64,000 nt of DNA from Prostheceraeus crozeri. Taxonomy: Eukaryota > Platyhelminthes > Polycladida > Euryleptidae. Location: the NCBI GenBank assembly GCA_907163375.1, contig CAJQUW010000498.1:558001-622000 (forward strand), written 5' to 3'. Shown piece by piece: positions 43,690 to 56,784 of this stretch. Both the position numbers and the translations under genes were made by a program. Within the stretch, counting starts at the first letter, position 1. Each line of letters starts with the position of its first letter. The notes under the pieces were generated by a model. That model was not told where the DNA came from. It worked only from the letters and a program-made list of their open reading frames with translations, and did not search any database.

Positions 43690-46600
43690 GACTTTACCTA
43701 ACCTCTATCTAACACCTTTGATTTCCGTGATCGACTGTAGTTATATGTCAACATGCACAATTCCATTACAAATGTTATTAACTGGGGCTCTCTTCAATTT
43801 CAATACAGTTCAGTATCTGTTTGAAATAGTCTTTGCTTAGAGAGAAATCAATGTTTAATGCACAATATCAGTGTTTTATGTGCTTTGCCTTCGGGCCCCG
43901 CAATTAATCCCTGCATAAAAAGCAACAATTTGTGCTTATTATAGGCATGCTTTAGAATTCCGATCAAGTAGTTACTACAAATAGATTGAATTATAGTTAA
44001 TTTGAATTTAAAACTCAATGGATTTCAATAAAACTTCATCGATTTTGTGGGGCTCCAATTAGAAGCACAAGGCATTTATTTGGCACCCTTTTCAATTATT
44101 AAAAGTCTCGCATCAATTTCTTAAAGCATAGCATCTACATACATATTGAAATTCTCCTCATCAGACATGCATTAGATTGGAAATTTTCTCAAAGTAATGT
44201 CAGCATTGGGCCTTCTAACGCCTCGTGATCGGCTGCTACTGTGTGACGTCGAATATCTCTAAACATTACTAGTAACATTCACTATGCACTAATATGATAA
44301 TCCGCTGATGTGGCAGGTTCCAACAGGAAATCTCAGATAATTGCAAGCTAATCATTCACTATCTCTATTTTTGATTATTGATTCATCTTGCTGAAATTTA
44401 CTGCTAGTTTTACACCTACATTTGAGGTAATCTGTTGCAGCCACATGTACAAGTAGCATTGCATTGCTTATCTTGTTCACAGAAAGAATTTGTACTTATT
44501 TTTTCATTTACCTGTGTCAACAGCTATGTTATCGTTTGTTTCCTTCGTTATTAGGCCTCTAAATATTATGCAGTTTCAGAAATTCATCTTCAACAGAAAG
44601 TAGAAATTGTCAATTAAAATACTTGCTGCTTGTTTCAATTACATGGGAAGCCTTCTGAACTCAAACATTATTTATTATTTGAGGGTATTCACCTGTAGGT
44701 ACCACTGTCTGATACATATAACATAGGAAAATGTGTGCGATCAAAATTGGCTTTCAATTCAGATTTAGGCATGAAAAGAAAAATTAGAAATGAAATTAGA
44801 AAAATGCATGTAGAGGTCAAAAATAAGAATTTCAAACCCAAGCTGGATTTCCTGTTTCCGTTCTTTTCATGGTAATGATGTTAATCATACTTTTCAAATA
44901 GTAACTGCGCATTTTGTTTCTTTCGTTTTTTCAAAACTTACATGTAACTATCCTTGATAAGCATTCTCAGAATAAGAAGTGCGATAAATCTATCTCTAAT
45001 TTCCAGAGGACTTACATGTCTGATAGCGTGATAAATGATTAAACAGGATATCGATAAATATATTCAAACAAAAGCGTCATATAATTCCATGCGCAAAAGG
45101 TTATTCCTTAAGAACACTCGGTGAAGTTTCCACCTCAAAGACATCGGTATAATGTCTGATCTCTTCTAGACTGAGAATACCACTCATCGCACCTGGTTTC
45201 GTCAAAAGAACTTCCCAAAGCATCCCTGCTGTTCGACAAGACAGGAAGTTCATTGCGCTTCTTTATTTCCCATTATGCGTTTCGCCTACCTCCCTCCTAC
45301 TTATCACTCCACACTTTAATCTTTCTCCTGTGTCGCCTTTTTTCTATTTCCACTTAAGTTTCACGAGGCCTCCTTTATCCTTCAACTTTCGATACACAAG
45401 AAGTATATGTGAAGTTACAGAGAATTCACAAAAACAGCTATAGTGACAACAAAATATGACCGTTCTGATGAAAATATACATGCATGTTTGTGATACAGAT
45501 GGAAGTCTCATCACTAGAAAATATTCTCTGCTATTCTTGATGCTTCAACGTCCATTATTGACGATCTCAGAAGCACTTTGGAGGATTAATTGAGTTATTC
45601 CAACTGATTTTAATATTTCATTTCTGCTTTCTGTGAAGTGTATGCCTTACTCTGCTTATGTCCAATCTTGAAATCTCTCTCTCTCTCTCACTCTCGCTCG
45701 CTCGCTCTCACACTTCCTCACCACAGACACATACGTACATACACACATCCACTTTCTTGGAACTGTTGTTTAGATTTATTTCCTGGAAATATTGTTTTGT
45801 CATTATTGGAATTGACTTCCTCATTAAGAAAATGTCTATACGCGAATTGATATTTTTCGCAATTTTTGTAGATTTGACTATGATCCGAAATTGAATCGCA
45901 TGCGCTATTTTGCATTTATCATAAGCCCTTTTACGTTTCCGCCGCAATTGCAATCCTCTCCCCAGTACTTGATCGATAAGTGATTTTGAAAAAGACCATT
46001 TTTGCATCAATGGAACGTCGATAGTTTCATATGATTCCGCACACTCAGCTTGCATCAGTTCATGTGAAAACTTGTCTCTGATGATCTAAAGCTCGAAAGT
46101 CATCATCTGTGCAAGCTCTTTGAACAGCCTTCAACACCTGTTGCTCGTACCTTCAATTTGCTTTGACGCCCGTTTGTCAGAGCGCGGCACTTCAGCATGT
46201 CTTCTATTAAATTTCATACTGCCCGTCAGAAGTTTTTGCTTTGAATCCTAAAAATAGCAGAAAAATTCAGCAACATGAAAGGTTTATTCTTGCCACAGAG
46301 AAAAAAGTTTCTCATCATTCTTTACTGAGATAATAGCACTAAGTTTGGTCAATTTGCTATTAGTTGCATTCTTAGTCAAGTAGGCATAGCAATAATGCGG
46401 TCAGACTTCTGTCTGCAATCATGCCGCAAAAGTCAAGTAAAGAGATCCGATGCTACATTGTCACTATTAGCATTAATGCTAAATGGTCGTGCAATCAAAT
46501 CGCTACACACATGAATATTCCAAAATCTTTAGTTCTCCTACGTAGCCGTGGCTGGAATAAGAAAGGAGCAACCAGTTGTTAAAGTGCTTAATATCCTCTG

Positions 46601-46723
46601 TCATGCGCACATTTTTTCAAGGATGGATGTCTGTTTACATGGCTTCCCAAAGTTCCTTTAAATAAAGAGTAAGATAGTGGGAAAGTTAGTATGATTCATT
46701 GACAGTCCTAACCAATTTCGTAG
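43690..46723. other. Gene-free stretch with a CT microsatellite
   Basis: A CT/CTCG simple repeat lies at about 45675-45712. No coding or mobile sequence was recognised elsewhere. Confidence 0.4.
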
Positions 46724-46990
46724 GTACACAGTATTTCTGAAGTGGACTTGCTATTTGTCAAAGTGATGTTCAACGAATCCAATGAGTATTTTCAGAACAA
46801 GACTTTGAAGAAGAATCAGACTACAAAAGGGGCAGCCTGCAAGCTGTTATATGAATTCATACCAATCGATGCACAGCGCAACACTTTCTCCGGGGCATTC
46901 GACGGATTCGCTCCCACGAGGTATTCGCGTCAAGCTAATTGTCATGTGCATTTCACATGCATACCAGAACAAAAGACGTTTATGTTATAA
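46724..46990 (+). CDS. Candidate host exon, CUB-like extracellular segment
   Basis: A plausible acceptor precedes 46724 (branch-like CCTAAC, then TTTCGTAG). The frame from 46724 stays open for 88 codons. It holds three Asn-X-Ser/Thr sites (NESN, NKTL, NQTT). The segment GAACKLLYEF, about 18 residues, GAFDGFAPTRYSRQANCHVH and FTCIP resembles the start of a CUB domain (Cys, then Gly-x-Phe...Tyr...Cys). Against it: no clean donor is visible before the TAA, and no partner exon was found nearby. It may be a real exon, a decayed exon or a chance frame. Confidence 0.3.
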   Translation, partial: VHSISEVDLLFVKVMFNESNEYFQNKTLKKNQTTKGAACKLLYEFIPIDAQRNTFSGAFDGFAPTRYSRQANCHVHFTCIPEQKTFML

Positions 46991-49354
46991 GTACATGGTG
47001 TGATAAAAATGCTGTCTTCATGAACTTTATAAACGTCAGAACAGAATACAATGAAAAATTAGATATGCCGCGTCAAATTCCCCAATTAGCGCTATATTGA
47101 ACGAAAAATCGCATATCATAATGATGAAATGAAGCGAGTAATGTGAGAAGTGATTTCTGCCTTCAAATCATTTCAAAAGTAAAAACAATGACATGCATGA
47201 AAAACGAACAGGTTCAAAATATGGAAAATGACACCAATGACGCGAACCATAAAAATCGCCTGGAAACCTAATTTTTATTTGACTTGCACTGAAAAATGCT
47301 CTCTCCAAATATCTCCACAGGCGTTTATTTGCGATGATTGTTACATGGAAAAATGCGGTATGCCTACCTGTCATTTTGAAGTTCCATGAAACATTTTAAA
47401 GACTCTTTGATATGATAGATTTTGAAAAACTATGAACTGACAAACCGTAGACAAGGGACTGATTGATTGATTTTTTTCAGTCGACTTTAACAAATTATAC
47501 CAACAAAATGTGCCTCAGGTTTTTCCTTGCCTGCGAAGTATTAACGGGACCATGATGTAATGTAATGTGTCTATGTTGCGTATGCTCTTCCCGATAATGG
47601 TATCGGTTTTGCATTCCAAGGTGATATTGCTGCCGCAAATGGCATTTTGAAATTCAGATCATCATTTTTTTAATTGTATGTTTTTCGAAAATTGCAAGCT
47701 CTTTTCAAATTCTTGCAATTAATTCGCAGACGTTGGAAAATAAATTTGTATCAATTGCATCACTAAATCTTTCAGCATAACTATTCGACCATATTTCCTG
47801 AACCGGTATAATCCATAAATTGCAAATCAACCCACGGCCCCTATTTCTAATCAACACAAGTGTCCAAAATGTTGAAGAAATGAGGCCGCAATTTTTTTCA
47901 GGTGTCTCATGTGACTGAAATATTGGGTCTACAGACAAACAGCTGCCACTCAACAAACAGAAAGTTGGGAAACGTTATAAGAGGAGACCTTCCAACAATT
48001 GTTCATTCCGGCGTGAGATTAAAAGAACCGAGGGGGCATGAACCTCCCTTTCATGCAAATACGGTTTACTGAAAAATTTCTGATTATGATTTAGATCTCA
48101 TGGTCGTCGGAAGGAGAGCAGAAGATATTTCGTTCATTCAAAGTTCATGAAAATGTTATTACGGATTCTTCCGCGTCATTCAATGCTCTTCATTTTCAGA
48201 AAGCTGTCTTAGATTTATTAGTCAGATCCCTTTATTCATTATCATCCGTTGACCAGTCATGCAGATGCGCAAAGAATTTAATGAAAGAAAGTAATTTTAT
48301 TCATCTTCATCTTCATCTTATCCCTTTCTTTCTGATTGAAATGTGACACTAAACTGCCGGGTATTGACGTTATGGAGTCAGAATTATTAGTGTTATTTCT
48401 CCATCGCAATTCTCAAATCTCTTTAATCATCACCAGAAGTTGACGTTGCAGAAATGATGATGCAACTTGTCGAAATATTTACGCAGTTGTCCTCGTCAAG
48501 TGAGATAAAAGTGAGAATATTATCAACCGCAGTCTCAGATCAGCTGTTCAGACGAAAGCCGACGGATGAAGGAACTACCGTGACGCCTAATATATAAAAA
48601 CAAAACGCGTTCAAAAGTAACGGGAAAGTTATTGAGAAATGGAACTGCACGGCTGCATGAGCGAAGCTCTTATCCGTAAATGTGCAATCATGGATGTAAA
48701 AGGAAGAAAATATTCACATTTTCAATTCTATTTTTCATTTCAGCCTTCATGTTGTCTAGGGAGTCAAAACGAAATTTCATGGTAAACTGTACATCTTTCA
48801 AACTGATTAAAATTACCGATTGATTTCAAAAAAACTTAAAACTTAATATCAGATAAATGCAGAAAAGTGGCAAATATCTTTTCTGTTTTAGATCTTTGGC
48901 CAAACCTTTTAATTCGCAGCATTCTTTTTTTGCAAAAATCGCCTCAATATAGGTATAAAATGTTTGATTGTGCAATACTTCGGAAGTTTTGGTCACATTC
49001 AAATGAACCAAATTAAGCTTTCCAAGCACCAAGCACTACATACAATCTTTAAATGTAAATAATGTAAATTTTCAAATATCTGTACTTAAAAAATCTACCT
49101 GTGAAGAAGGAAGAAATACCTAAAGAATTAAGAAATCGTATGCAACCTAGCATCTTGGAACACATTAAAAAAATAAATTATATGGAGATGCAAAAGTTTA
49201 TGCACAAAGGAAAAGTAATTGATGACAATATTTCCAAGAATCACACCGCATGAAAAATAAAGAGATGTCTCTTCGGAGACTGAGAAGAACACAAAAACAG
49301 GGATAGAGAAACCATCCTCTCATACACATTCATTAAATTGTCTTCCTTCTTTGT
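46991..49354. other. Mostly gene-free stretch with one tiny exon-like segment
   Basis: At 48437-48510 a 74-nt open piece (VDVAEMMMQLVEIFTQ and SSSSEIK) lies between an acceptor-like TCATCACCAG and a donor-like AAA|GTGAGA. This is weak evidence for an internal exon. Nothing else was recognised. Confidence 0.3.
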
Positions 49355-49545
49355 GAAATGGACTCGGCAGCCAGTCTCACGCAATTATCTTCAATGATTC
49401 TTAGTATCTTCCATTTAAAATCTACCAAAGTCTGTTTGTGTTGGTATACAGCTGGGTCATATGATGTAAAGTACTCATAAATTCTTGATCCCATGGTTCT
49501 GTCTGTTTGACCTACGTGGCATTTTTTGGCATGTTATTCTGTAAA
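49355..49545 (-). pseudogene. Penelope-like GIY-YIG endonuclease relic
   Basis: On the minus strand one frame reads KCHVGQTDRTMGSRIYEYFT, followed by YQHKQTLVDFKWKILRIIED and CVRLAAESIS. The vGQT.Rt...R..EY core and the distal Glu in the AAES segment match the GIY-YIG nuclease domain that Penelope-like elements carry after their reverse transcriptase. The catalytic Tyr-Ile-Gly has become His-Val-Gly. No matching reverse transcriptase was found upstream (above 49550), so this is an isolated 3' fragment. Confidence 0.6.
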
Positions 49546-50380
49546 TGCAAGATAACCTTTTAGATACAAAAATCTTAAGTGAAAAAACAGTTAACATCCA
49601 AAAAATTTCATTTCAGCTGTTGATTTCAACGATGTTTTTTGCTGTGTATAGTTCACATTGAGTGTATGGATAGTGTCAAGTCGCAACCCTGTCTATACGG
49701 GGGATGTCGCATTTTTGCTGTGGATTTTGTTAAACTTAACCACGAGGTATGCCCAATCTTTCGGAAATTTGAATTTTAGCGCGTTTCTAAAATTTTCCAT
49801 GGAATAGTTGCTTTAGACTAATGGGCGCTCAAATTTATTAATTTACTTGAAGAGTGATATTTTCAAACTGATAACATTCAATGAAACGCATCGATTTATT
49901 GGAGTACAATATTTTAGAAATATAATTCTTTAATTGTTGTCGTATTACGACAAAGGCATCGAATAAAATCTAGAAAACTGATTATCCTTCTATATCAGGC
50001 TTCTTGTAGATTTCAGCAACTTGACACATTCAATTTTAAATTTTCTGGTCTCATCCTAATTTTGAAAAAGTTTCGTATATCTCCAAGTCGTCATTCTTCA
50101 TCATAATCATGCATATAGCACACATGAGAAAATACCTGCTGGAAATCATGTGAGAAATCTTGTGAGATTTTGAAAGATGGCTCGATCATGTGCATGTATG
50201 TTAATCACTTAATCAAAAAATCGAAAATTGTCAAAACTATACATGAGAGATATCTACAATTTGATGATAAAGCGATCAGTTTCCATTGGCCACGCTTGTT
50301 CTCGAAGGTAGATGCGTCAAGAATGATGTGATGCTAAACCAAGTGAACTAAGGGACGTAACTGCAAACAGGAGCTAGGCT
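49546..50380. other. Gene-free stretch
   Basis: Nothing recognised. Confidence 0.4.
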
Positions 50381-50452
50381 TGTGCGGTCGGGAAATCAAA
50401 GGTGTTGGTGTCTTTCATTGACTTTATAGTCGTCATTCTCTTTAGATATCTT
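50381..50452 (+). mobile_element. tRNA-derived SINE, copy 3, tail only
   Basis: TGTGCGGTCGGGAAATCAAA, then GGTGTTGGTGTCTTTCATTG and CGTCATTCTCTTTAGATATC match the tails of the copies at 31.0 and 41.6 kb. The tRNA-like head is missing, which fits the 5' truncation expected of copied retroposons. Confidence 0.68.
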
Positions 50453-50908
50453 ATAAGCAATGTCTCCTATTCATGTGTCAAGTCAAAATTAACAATACAA
50501 GGTTAACTTGCGCACGAGAATGAGCAAGTTGAAAGATTCCCACAAACTTCATATTGCACACGACCTGAGTTTTTGCTTTTGATTTTTGATCTGACACATG
50601 AATAAATGAATTGCATCATGTCAAGTGCTTGTGTGAATTCTGTTGGACGTGGGATTGAGGATCAGGAACAACAAACATGTGGCTACGATTGAAAGCCATC
50701 AAAGAAAATCACGACGAATTTAATTTGAACTGTCTCTTCTAGTCTACCCAGAAATAGTGTCCTGACAAGTTAGGACTTGCACAATGGGATTGTTTGTTAA
50801 CTATAAATTCAGCCGGCAGAAAATCAAATTGGTTTCATTTTCCGATTTATTCATTTATATAGCCAACTCTACTGACGTCATGTCATTGTTCTTTGAAGAG
50901 TTTCCAAA

Positions 50909-50972
50909 CCATATAATCTACTACACCTTCACATGATTTCTATGATGTGTGATTTTGGAGTAGATTATATGG
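50909..50972. repeat. Palindrome P0
   Basis: CCATATAATCTACT (50909-50922) is the exact reverse complement of 50959-50972. The interior also pairs in part (TTCACAT with ATGTGTGA). Confidence 0.75.
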
Positions 50973-51167
50973 ATAGGAAATTTACATAGGGGTCATATAA
51001 TCTCCTGAAAAATAGAATATAGAAGATCTCTATTCTAATTTATTGATTACGTAGTGGTTTGGATGGATCAAGGAAGTCTAGAAAACTATGCAGGTCCAGA
51101 AATCCTCAGATGGATGCGAGCATAGATTTCTAAGTTGTATCGTTGGCTATATAATGTTAAGCTGCTG

Positions 51168-51253
51168 ATTTTCGGATTTCAATGGTATCAGAATTCACTC
51201 GTCCTTCGGACTCGTGGATTCTGACCATTGAATATCCTCAAATCAGTAGCTTA
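51168..51253. repeat. Palindrome P1, first of three in a row
   Basis: The arms TAAGCTGCTGATT and AATCAGTAGCTTA lead through TTCAATGGTATCAGAATTCA to a G+C-rich apex, CTCGTCCTTCGGACTCG. Pairing is imperfect but continuous. Confidence 0.75.
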
Positions 51254-51258
51254 TCATA

Positions 51259-51408
51259 TACGTAATGGATAGAGGATGGCTATGCGATTCTCTGGGATAT
51301 AGAGAGGGAAATTATTTGATAAATCCCGAGGGCTTTAGCCCGCGGGATATATCAAATAATTTCATGAGCTATGTCAGAGAATCGTATAGCTATCCTCTAT
51401 CCGTTATA
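51259..51408. repeat. Palindrome P2, about 150 bp, second of three
   Basis: The outer arms GGATAGAGGATGGCTATGCG and GATTCTCTG pair with CAGAGAATC and GTATAGCTATCCTCTATCC. The inner arms GAAATTATTTGATAAATCCC pair with GGGATATATCAAATAATTTC around the apex GAGGGCTTTAGCCCGC. A single strand would fold into a stem of about 70 bp. Confidence 0.85.
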
Positions 51409-51552
51409 AAGTATGCCAGATTATTAGGACCATACATATCCGTGATAAAATCCCTCTCTACCAAGATTTTCCCTGGGAACAAATTTTATCAAATATAGAA
51501 GGGATTTTGAAATACGATTCTACAACTATGTAATAATCTGGTATGCTTTATC
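51405..51552. repeat. Palindrome P3, about 148 bp, third of three
   Basis: ATAAAGTATGCCAGATTATT on the left pairs with AATAATCTGGTATGCTTTAT on the right. Further in, GATAAAATCCCTCTCT pairs with AGAAGGGATTTTGA-like sequence. It overlaps the end of P2 by a few bases. Confidence 0.78.
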
Positions 51553-54500
51553 GTTAAATATAAAATAATTTTCATGAAACAGCTTATAAAATAGGTACAT
51601 CGCCCTACGACAAGAATCTACAGCTAGTCAAAAGTCAAAACGTTTATTTCCAACTTGAAAAACATAGTGCAAATATACATAAAGTTGATGTGATGAGTGA
51701 TGAAATGATAAAAATGTCCATATACAATGAATGATGGATGGCGGATGAGATGTACAAGTAAGTGAAATGATGATACGGATCGGAAGAAAAGGCCATGCGT
51801 AAATCATTACATGCATTACAAGTCAAACGTCAAAATTGATCATGAATTATCTGCATATTGAAAAACATGCATGTTCAATAATATTAACATTATCTCACGT
51901 ATTAGTATTCTTATGAATGAATAAATCGTAGCTGTGATTTTGCATCTTTTCTGGATTAATTTCTTGTTTATATAATAATCAGAATTTGTTTATAAGTTTT
52001 ATTAATAAGTTTTGGAGAGCCGGTCAATATACGTGTATAATGAGGGGACAGATATACAGTAGCAAGCATTTAGTGCATGTTTCAAAGATTGGATTCCTCT
52101 CATAATGCAGCAGCAGGGACAGAGCACTGAGGATGATCAACAGGTTCCATTACACTCCTGCCTAGCAACTAAAACAAAACGCGAAAAGACGGATTTCTAT
52201 GGTTCAACTTTTTACGCCTACATACGGCAAGGTTGGGCAAAAACTTGAAGCAAAACACAAAACCCAAGCCCAAGTTTCAATAAATGAGCAGAATCAAGTA
52301 AACTGAGTGGATTCTTTGTATTTCATGCTGACATAAATATTCTTTTATGAGCCAAAATTCTTATTTTACGATTATTTCATCACAGTTTTGCTGCATTCAA
52401 TAAAACTTTAATTCTACTACCGAAGCTTCTATTCGATGGCTTGGACGACAACCTGCAAATGGTGCGCTTGTAAGAAGCCTCACCGCAATTCTTTGAAGTG
52501 CTGCCCTTGTATTTTGTGGGCCGATGAGAACTGTGGTATTAGTGGGAAGCGATTTTTTATTGCAACAACTGTAAAGTAGTAGCCTAAGTACATGTATTCC
52601 GCCATAACATTTTCCTTCAATTTAGCCTATACTGATATAGGCCTACTGACTGATTGGAGATTTGTAATTTAATTATGCAAGAACTGCACATTGCTCATCA
52701 CAAAGTAAGTGTTTTAATTCTATTACTCAGAAATATAAAGACCCTTAATAAATGTTATCAATGTGTAGTTAAACATAATTTAGAATACGAAATTGGAATG
52801 AATACATTTTTAGATAAATGGGGTGCGAAGATAACTGCGTGAATATAAAATAGATGAAATAGATGAAAATTTAATATGCACAAATGCAACAAACTACATG
52901 TAAGCTTTCAGCAAATACAATCCGTACGAACTTTCAATGCGCGGTATTGTCATGCACAAAATGAAACCACAAGAATTTCTGTCTTTATTTTTAAGCTTCA
53001 AATTAATAATTATTAATTATTATCTTATTTGAAATATTCTGTGAATTGAGTAGAATTTTGATTAAAAAATCAGAACTTCTTGATCTTGTCATTTTTATAA
53101 ATTGATTTGTTTAATTCTTATATATGCAGCACTAGTAGAAGACACAAGTTTTGTATAGAAAACCTAAGCTTTGCATCACCTACCCAAGGTCGACCCAGAG
53201 CCCAAGTTTCAACCTTGCATACGGAGTGCAATTTACTATTTCATATTTACAATCAGTTATATTTGACAAATGCCATTTGCAGCAATGTTATAAATTCGAA
53301 AAGGAATGAAGCAATTAAGAGTGCGCCTGACATTTCGACCTGGTCCACGACTCGCTCTCAGCTTTATCATGTGAGCTTCAAATTATGCTTGAAAATCAAT
53401 TTCATGCATCATTATTCGTTCAAGAATAGAACCAAGTTGTAAAGGATTATTTTCAATAGCAGCGGCCCTCGCCCAGTCAATTTGTGCTTTCAAAGACACA
53501 TGGCCTGAACTGAGTTCCCACTTTCAGAGAATTTCTCCACCGGAAATTGTTTCTTTCTATGCTGTATACTTCAAATTGTAGAAAACTTCTGTTCTGTGCT
53601 GTAACTGCATTTTGTATAGGGAGATGTTTGTTGTAATCAGACCAATAGATGGCGATCAACTGTCCAATTGAATGCAAAAATATTTCCTAATCTGTCATTA
53701 AATAGCATGTTGGTGTTGGATGTGGGGCCCAGATACTAGAGAGCATAGAGCAGCCCGATGAAGACCACGAATTAAAGCATTAAACAAGCAAATTCTGCTA
53801 CCGAATGGATTTGGTTTGAATCTATGAATTTTTGACCTTGCATCGCGTTGTCCTGTGCCCCATTAAGCTTTCGATGCAGTCATTTAAAGCGTCGAACCTT
53901 TTCACAATAATTCATGTTTCATGCAAACTTTCGTGATGAAGACGTGTTCTTCCACCACATGTTTGTTCACGTGGTTGATAAATAAACATGAATTTCGCGT
54001 TAGGGGTCCTGTTGTATGCTTAATATTACGTACTATTTCCGTCTTAAAGTTGATGTTATTCAAAACTTCTACAAGCATTCTCCAGACAATCCGTGGCGCC
54101 ACTGTCTTATCACCACAGCATTTGCCATTCAACGTCATCACTGACTCTGCTTAATGTTTTTAACACTTTTATCTTATATCAATATATCTTCTATCAATTA
54201 TCATTGTTTCAGCTTCATATCGAAATGAGTTTTTATTCTGTTTTAAATGATGAAATTAACAGAACTAATTATTGTTTTCATTCATTTCGAATCGATGGCG
54301 GAAATTTACATTTCCTTTTATGAAATCAGTTAAAACTCATTTATAGAGTTTCTCTTTGGACTGTTCTTAAATTTACAATTTGTAAGAAGATTCTTGCTGA
54401 CAATTTGCCGAGCAATTTTCATTTCTCAAAATCTTTTAGTAACTTCAAGTTCGTCCTCTTGAGAACGTTTATTCAAGATGTGTGAAATATTCTTTGACTT

Positions 54501-56586
54501 TTCATTCAGCTATGTCTATCCAATTATTGGTTGAATTAATGGAGGAAAGACTGAATAGTTTGATGCAAGTAATCGTGCGAGAAAGCTATGAAGTAAGAAT
54601 TCACTCTTCCATTGCTAAGTGTTCTAACGAGCTCTTTTACTTCTCCGAAGAAGTATAAAGTTCGAAGGAAACAATTGATATAAATTTATTACAAAAGAAC
54701 TTCTGATAGGCATCAAACATAAATTCACGTGGACATGGGAATGTGTACATCTTTCGTCAAACGTGAAGATTGTCATTTGACTTTCCTGCTAGTATATTGA
54801 ACTTCAAATATACATTTTTCTTCGATACAAGATCACTTTATTTGTCATTTCCTGACAGACACGATTCATGGCAAACGTCACACTGGAGAAAATTTGAAAA
54901 TAAGAAAACTTGCAGCTTTCATTTTTTACTTTGTCTTAGTTTCATAACTAATAGCCTTTCGTGTATCAAATACTATACATGATATGTATAATTGCTATAT
55001 GATATAGATCATTGTATAGGCCTATAATTTCAACATACACAAAGTCACAAAAATCGTGGCTTATTAAAAAATTGCATTAAACAGTGGAATGTTGAAGAAA
55101 GTGAAAATCATCATTGGTGCAGTTATCATAGAGCATTGTTCAAAATCAAAATCTACATCAACTTAACCATATTTTACCCGGTTCTCTTCAGTTCTGAAAA
55201 TTCAGTGTGGGAGTCTCCGTCCGATTTTGTAAGTTACATGTATATACAAAAACTAGTGACAGTAAGTTTTTCTCATATACAATAGATAGATAGGATATCC
55301 TGGTGACCAGAATAGTGATTTTAAACCTGACTTTCCAGCCATCCCTTATCCTGACACTAGGGCTGAGCCAAAAATGAATGGAATTGGAGATAATTATAAA
55401 ATATAGCACACTTCGTAATGTCAAAACAAAACTAGAAAATAACTCATTAAACAAATATATTCGTTTCTTTTATTCGTACTTTTATTCGTTTTTCAAACAT
55501 GAACACGACCTTTTATTCAAGATGAAATGTCAGAAAAAGTAATCTGCAAAAACTTTATTATTGTCTTCACATTTTCTTCACTATCTAAAAAAGATAAAGA
55601 ACCACTCGACAAGTCTATGTCTGTCATAAATGAAGCAAATAAAGTAATTATCATTTTGAGGACATCACCTTTGAACAATTTTTTCAATACATATCCTCAT
55701 CTCTTGCGACAATCCTTGGTTAATGAACTCGGCATGAGACTGAATTCCTGTGTTCGAGCTTCGAAGCTTCCCTTGGCGATCGTCTTGCAGTAAGACAACA
55801 AGACCAGGGTATGAGACACAAACACACAAAGCATGAAAAATAAATATCAGCACATAAGCGTGAATACGACCGACAAAGAGAAGTAATTAAGGAGCCCGAA
55901 AAGATGAAGCCTGCAAACTTCTAATCATTGAACGTACTCTCAGATTCCGATGACGTATTCCGTCAGAGATCTCATTTTTCTTTTTGCTCTGAGGTTTGCC
56001 AGTCAGCATCTGTAGAGCTCATATACACTGCGTGAAAATGATTATTTGAATAGATGTCATCACAAGAATAACATTCGATGATCATGCTGTTTAGGAGTAG
56101 AAGTTTGTTATTTTTTTAAGAGACATTTTTAGTTGTACTTTCTATAATACTGTTGACGCTCGAAAAATTTATTAGCTTGAACTTCAATTCAGTTGTGATA
56201 TTTCGAGATGTTAAGCCGGAAATATTTAAAAAGTAGATGTTGAAGTCGATTAATAAATGAATAGTTTGTGAATGAAAATTCTATAATTAATTAAATGTTG
56301 CCTATTTGTTTACTCCAGAGATGGAAATCAGATGCCGGGCTACCGGCAATGACTTTCAAATGGTCGCAGACTGGCATTCTTCTACTAAATATCTTAAAGT
56401 GGTCCATTCCTATTAAATGCTGCCTGAAATTACATATCTTCGAAAATTAGAGCTTTGACAGCATCGTAGGCCTGCATGCAAGTATTCATCCTATCAATTA
56501 TTTCTTTGTATTGATGAAGAGCATCAAGTCAGCTGTTGCATGTAATCTGAAAGACTTGACGTCACAGTTATCTTATCATCACTGTC
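51553..56586. other. Gene-free stretch
   Basis: About 5 kb with chance frames only. The frame at 53107-53442 (111 codons) matches nothing recognised. No terminal repeats, SINE copy or RNA gene were seen. Confidence 0.35.
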
Positions 56587-56784
56587 GTGCATCATGTGGT
56601 CTGTTTAGACATGCTCATGGGCAATACTTCTACCAAAAATCACAAAACTATCATATTTCCTCCGGAAAATGATTTAATCATGTATCTCATATATAAAAGC
56701 AAAGTTCACTCTGCTAATATTTCGACTAGTCTGGAACGAGTGCGTCAGTTCTATCAAACCACAGATGTACAATACCCGATCTGA
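56587..56784 (+). mobile_element. Possible LTR-retroelement fossil, integrase zinc-binding fragment
   Basis: A short fragment resembles the zinc-binding start of a BEL/Pao- or Gypsy-type integrase. No LTRs or other parts of such an element were found around it. It is an isolated, broken and probably old fragment, and the family call is tentative. Confidence 0.25.

Noticed and set aside
45638-45894. Serine/leucine-rich overlapping frames
   Set aside because: Produced by the CT/CTCG microsatellite.
52440-52540. Possible retroelement fragment (open in both directions, less AT-rich)
   Set aside because: No motif could be matched on either strand.
53107-53442. 111-codon open frame as a host gene
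   Set aside because: No recognisable pattern, no splice or promoter context, and AT-driven composition.
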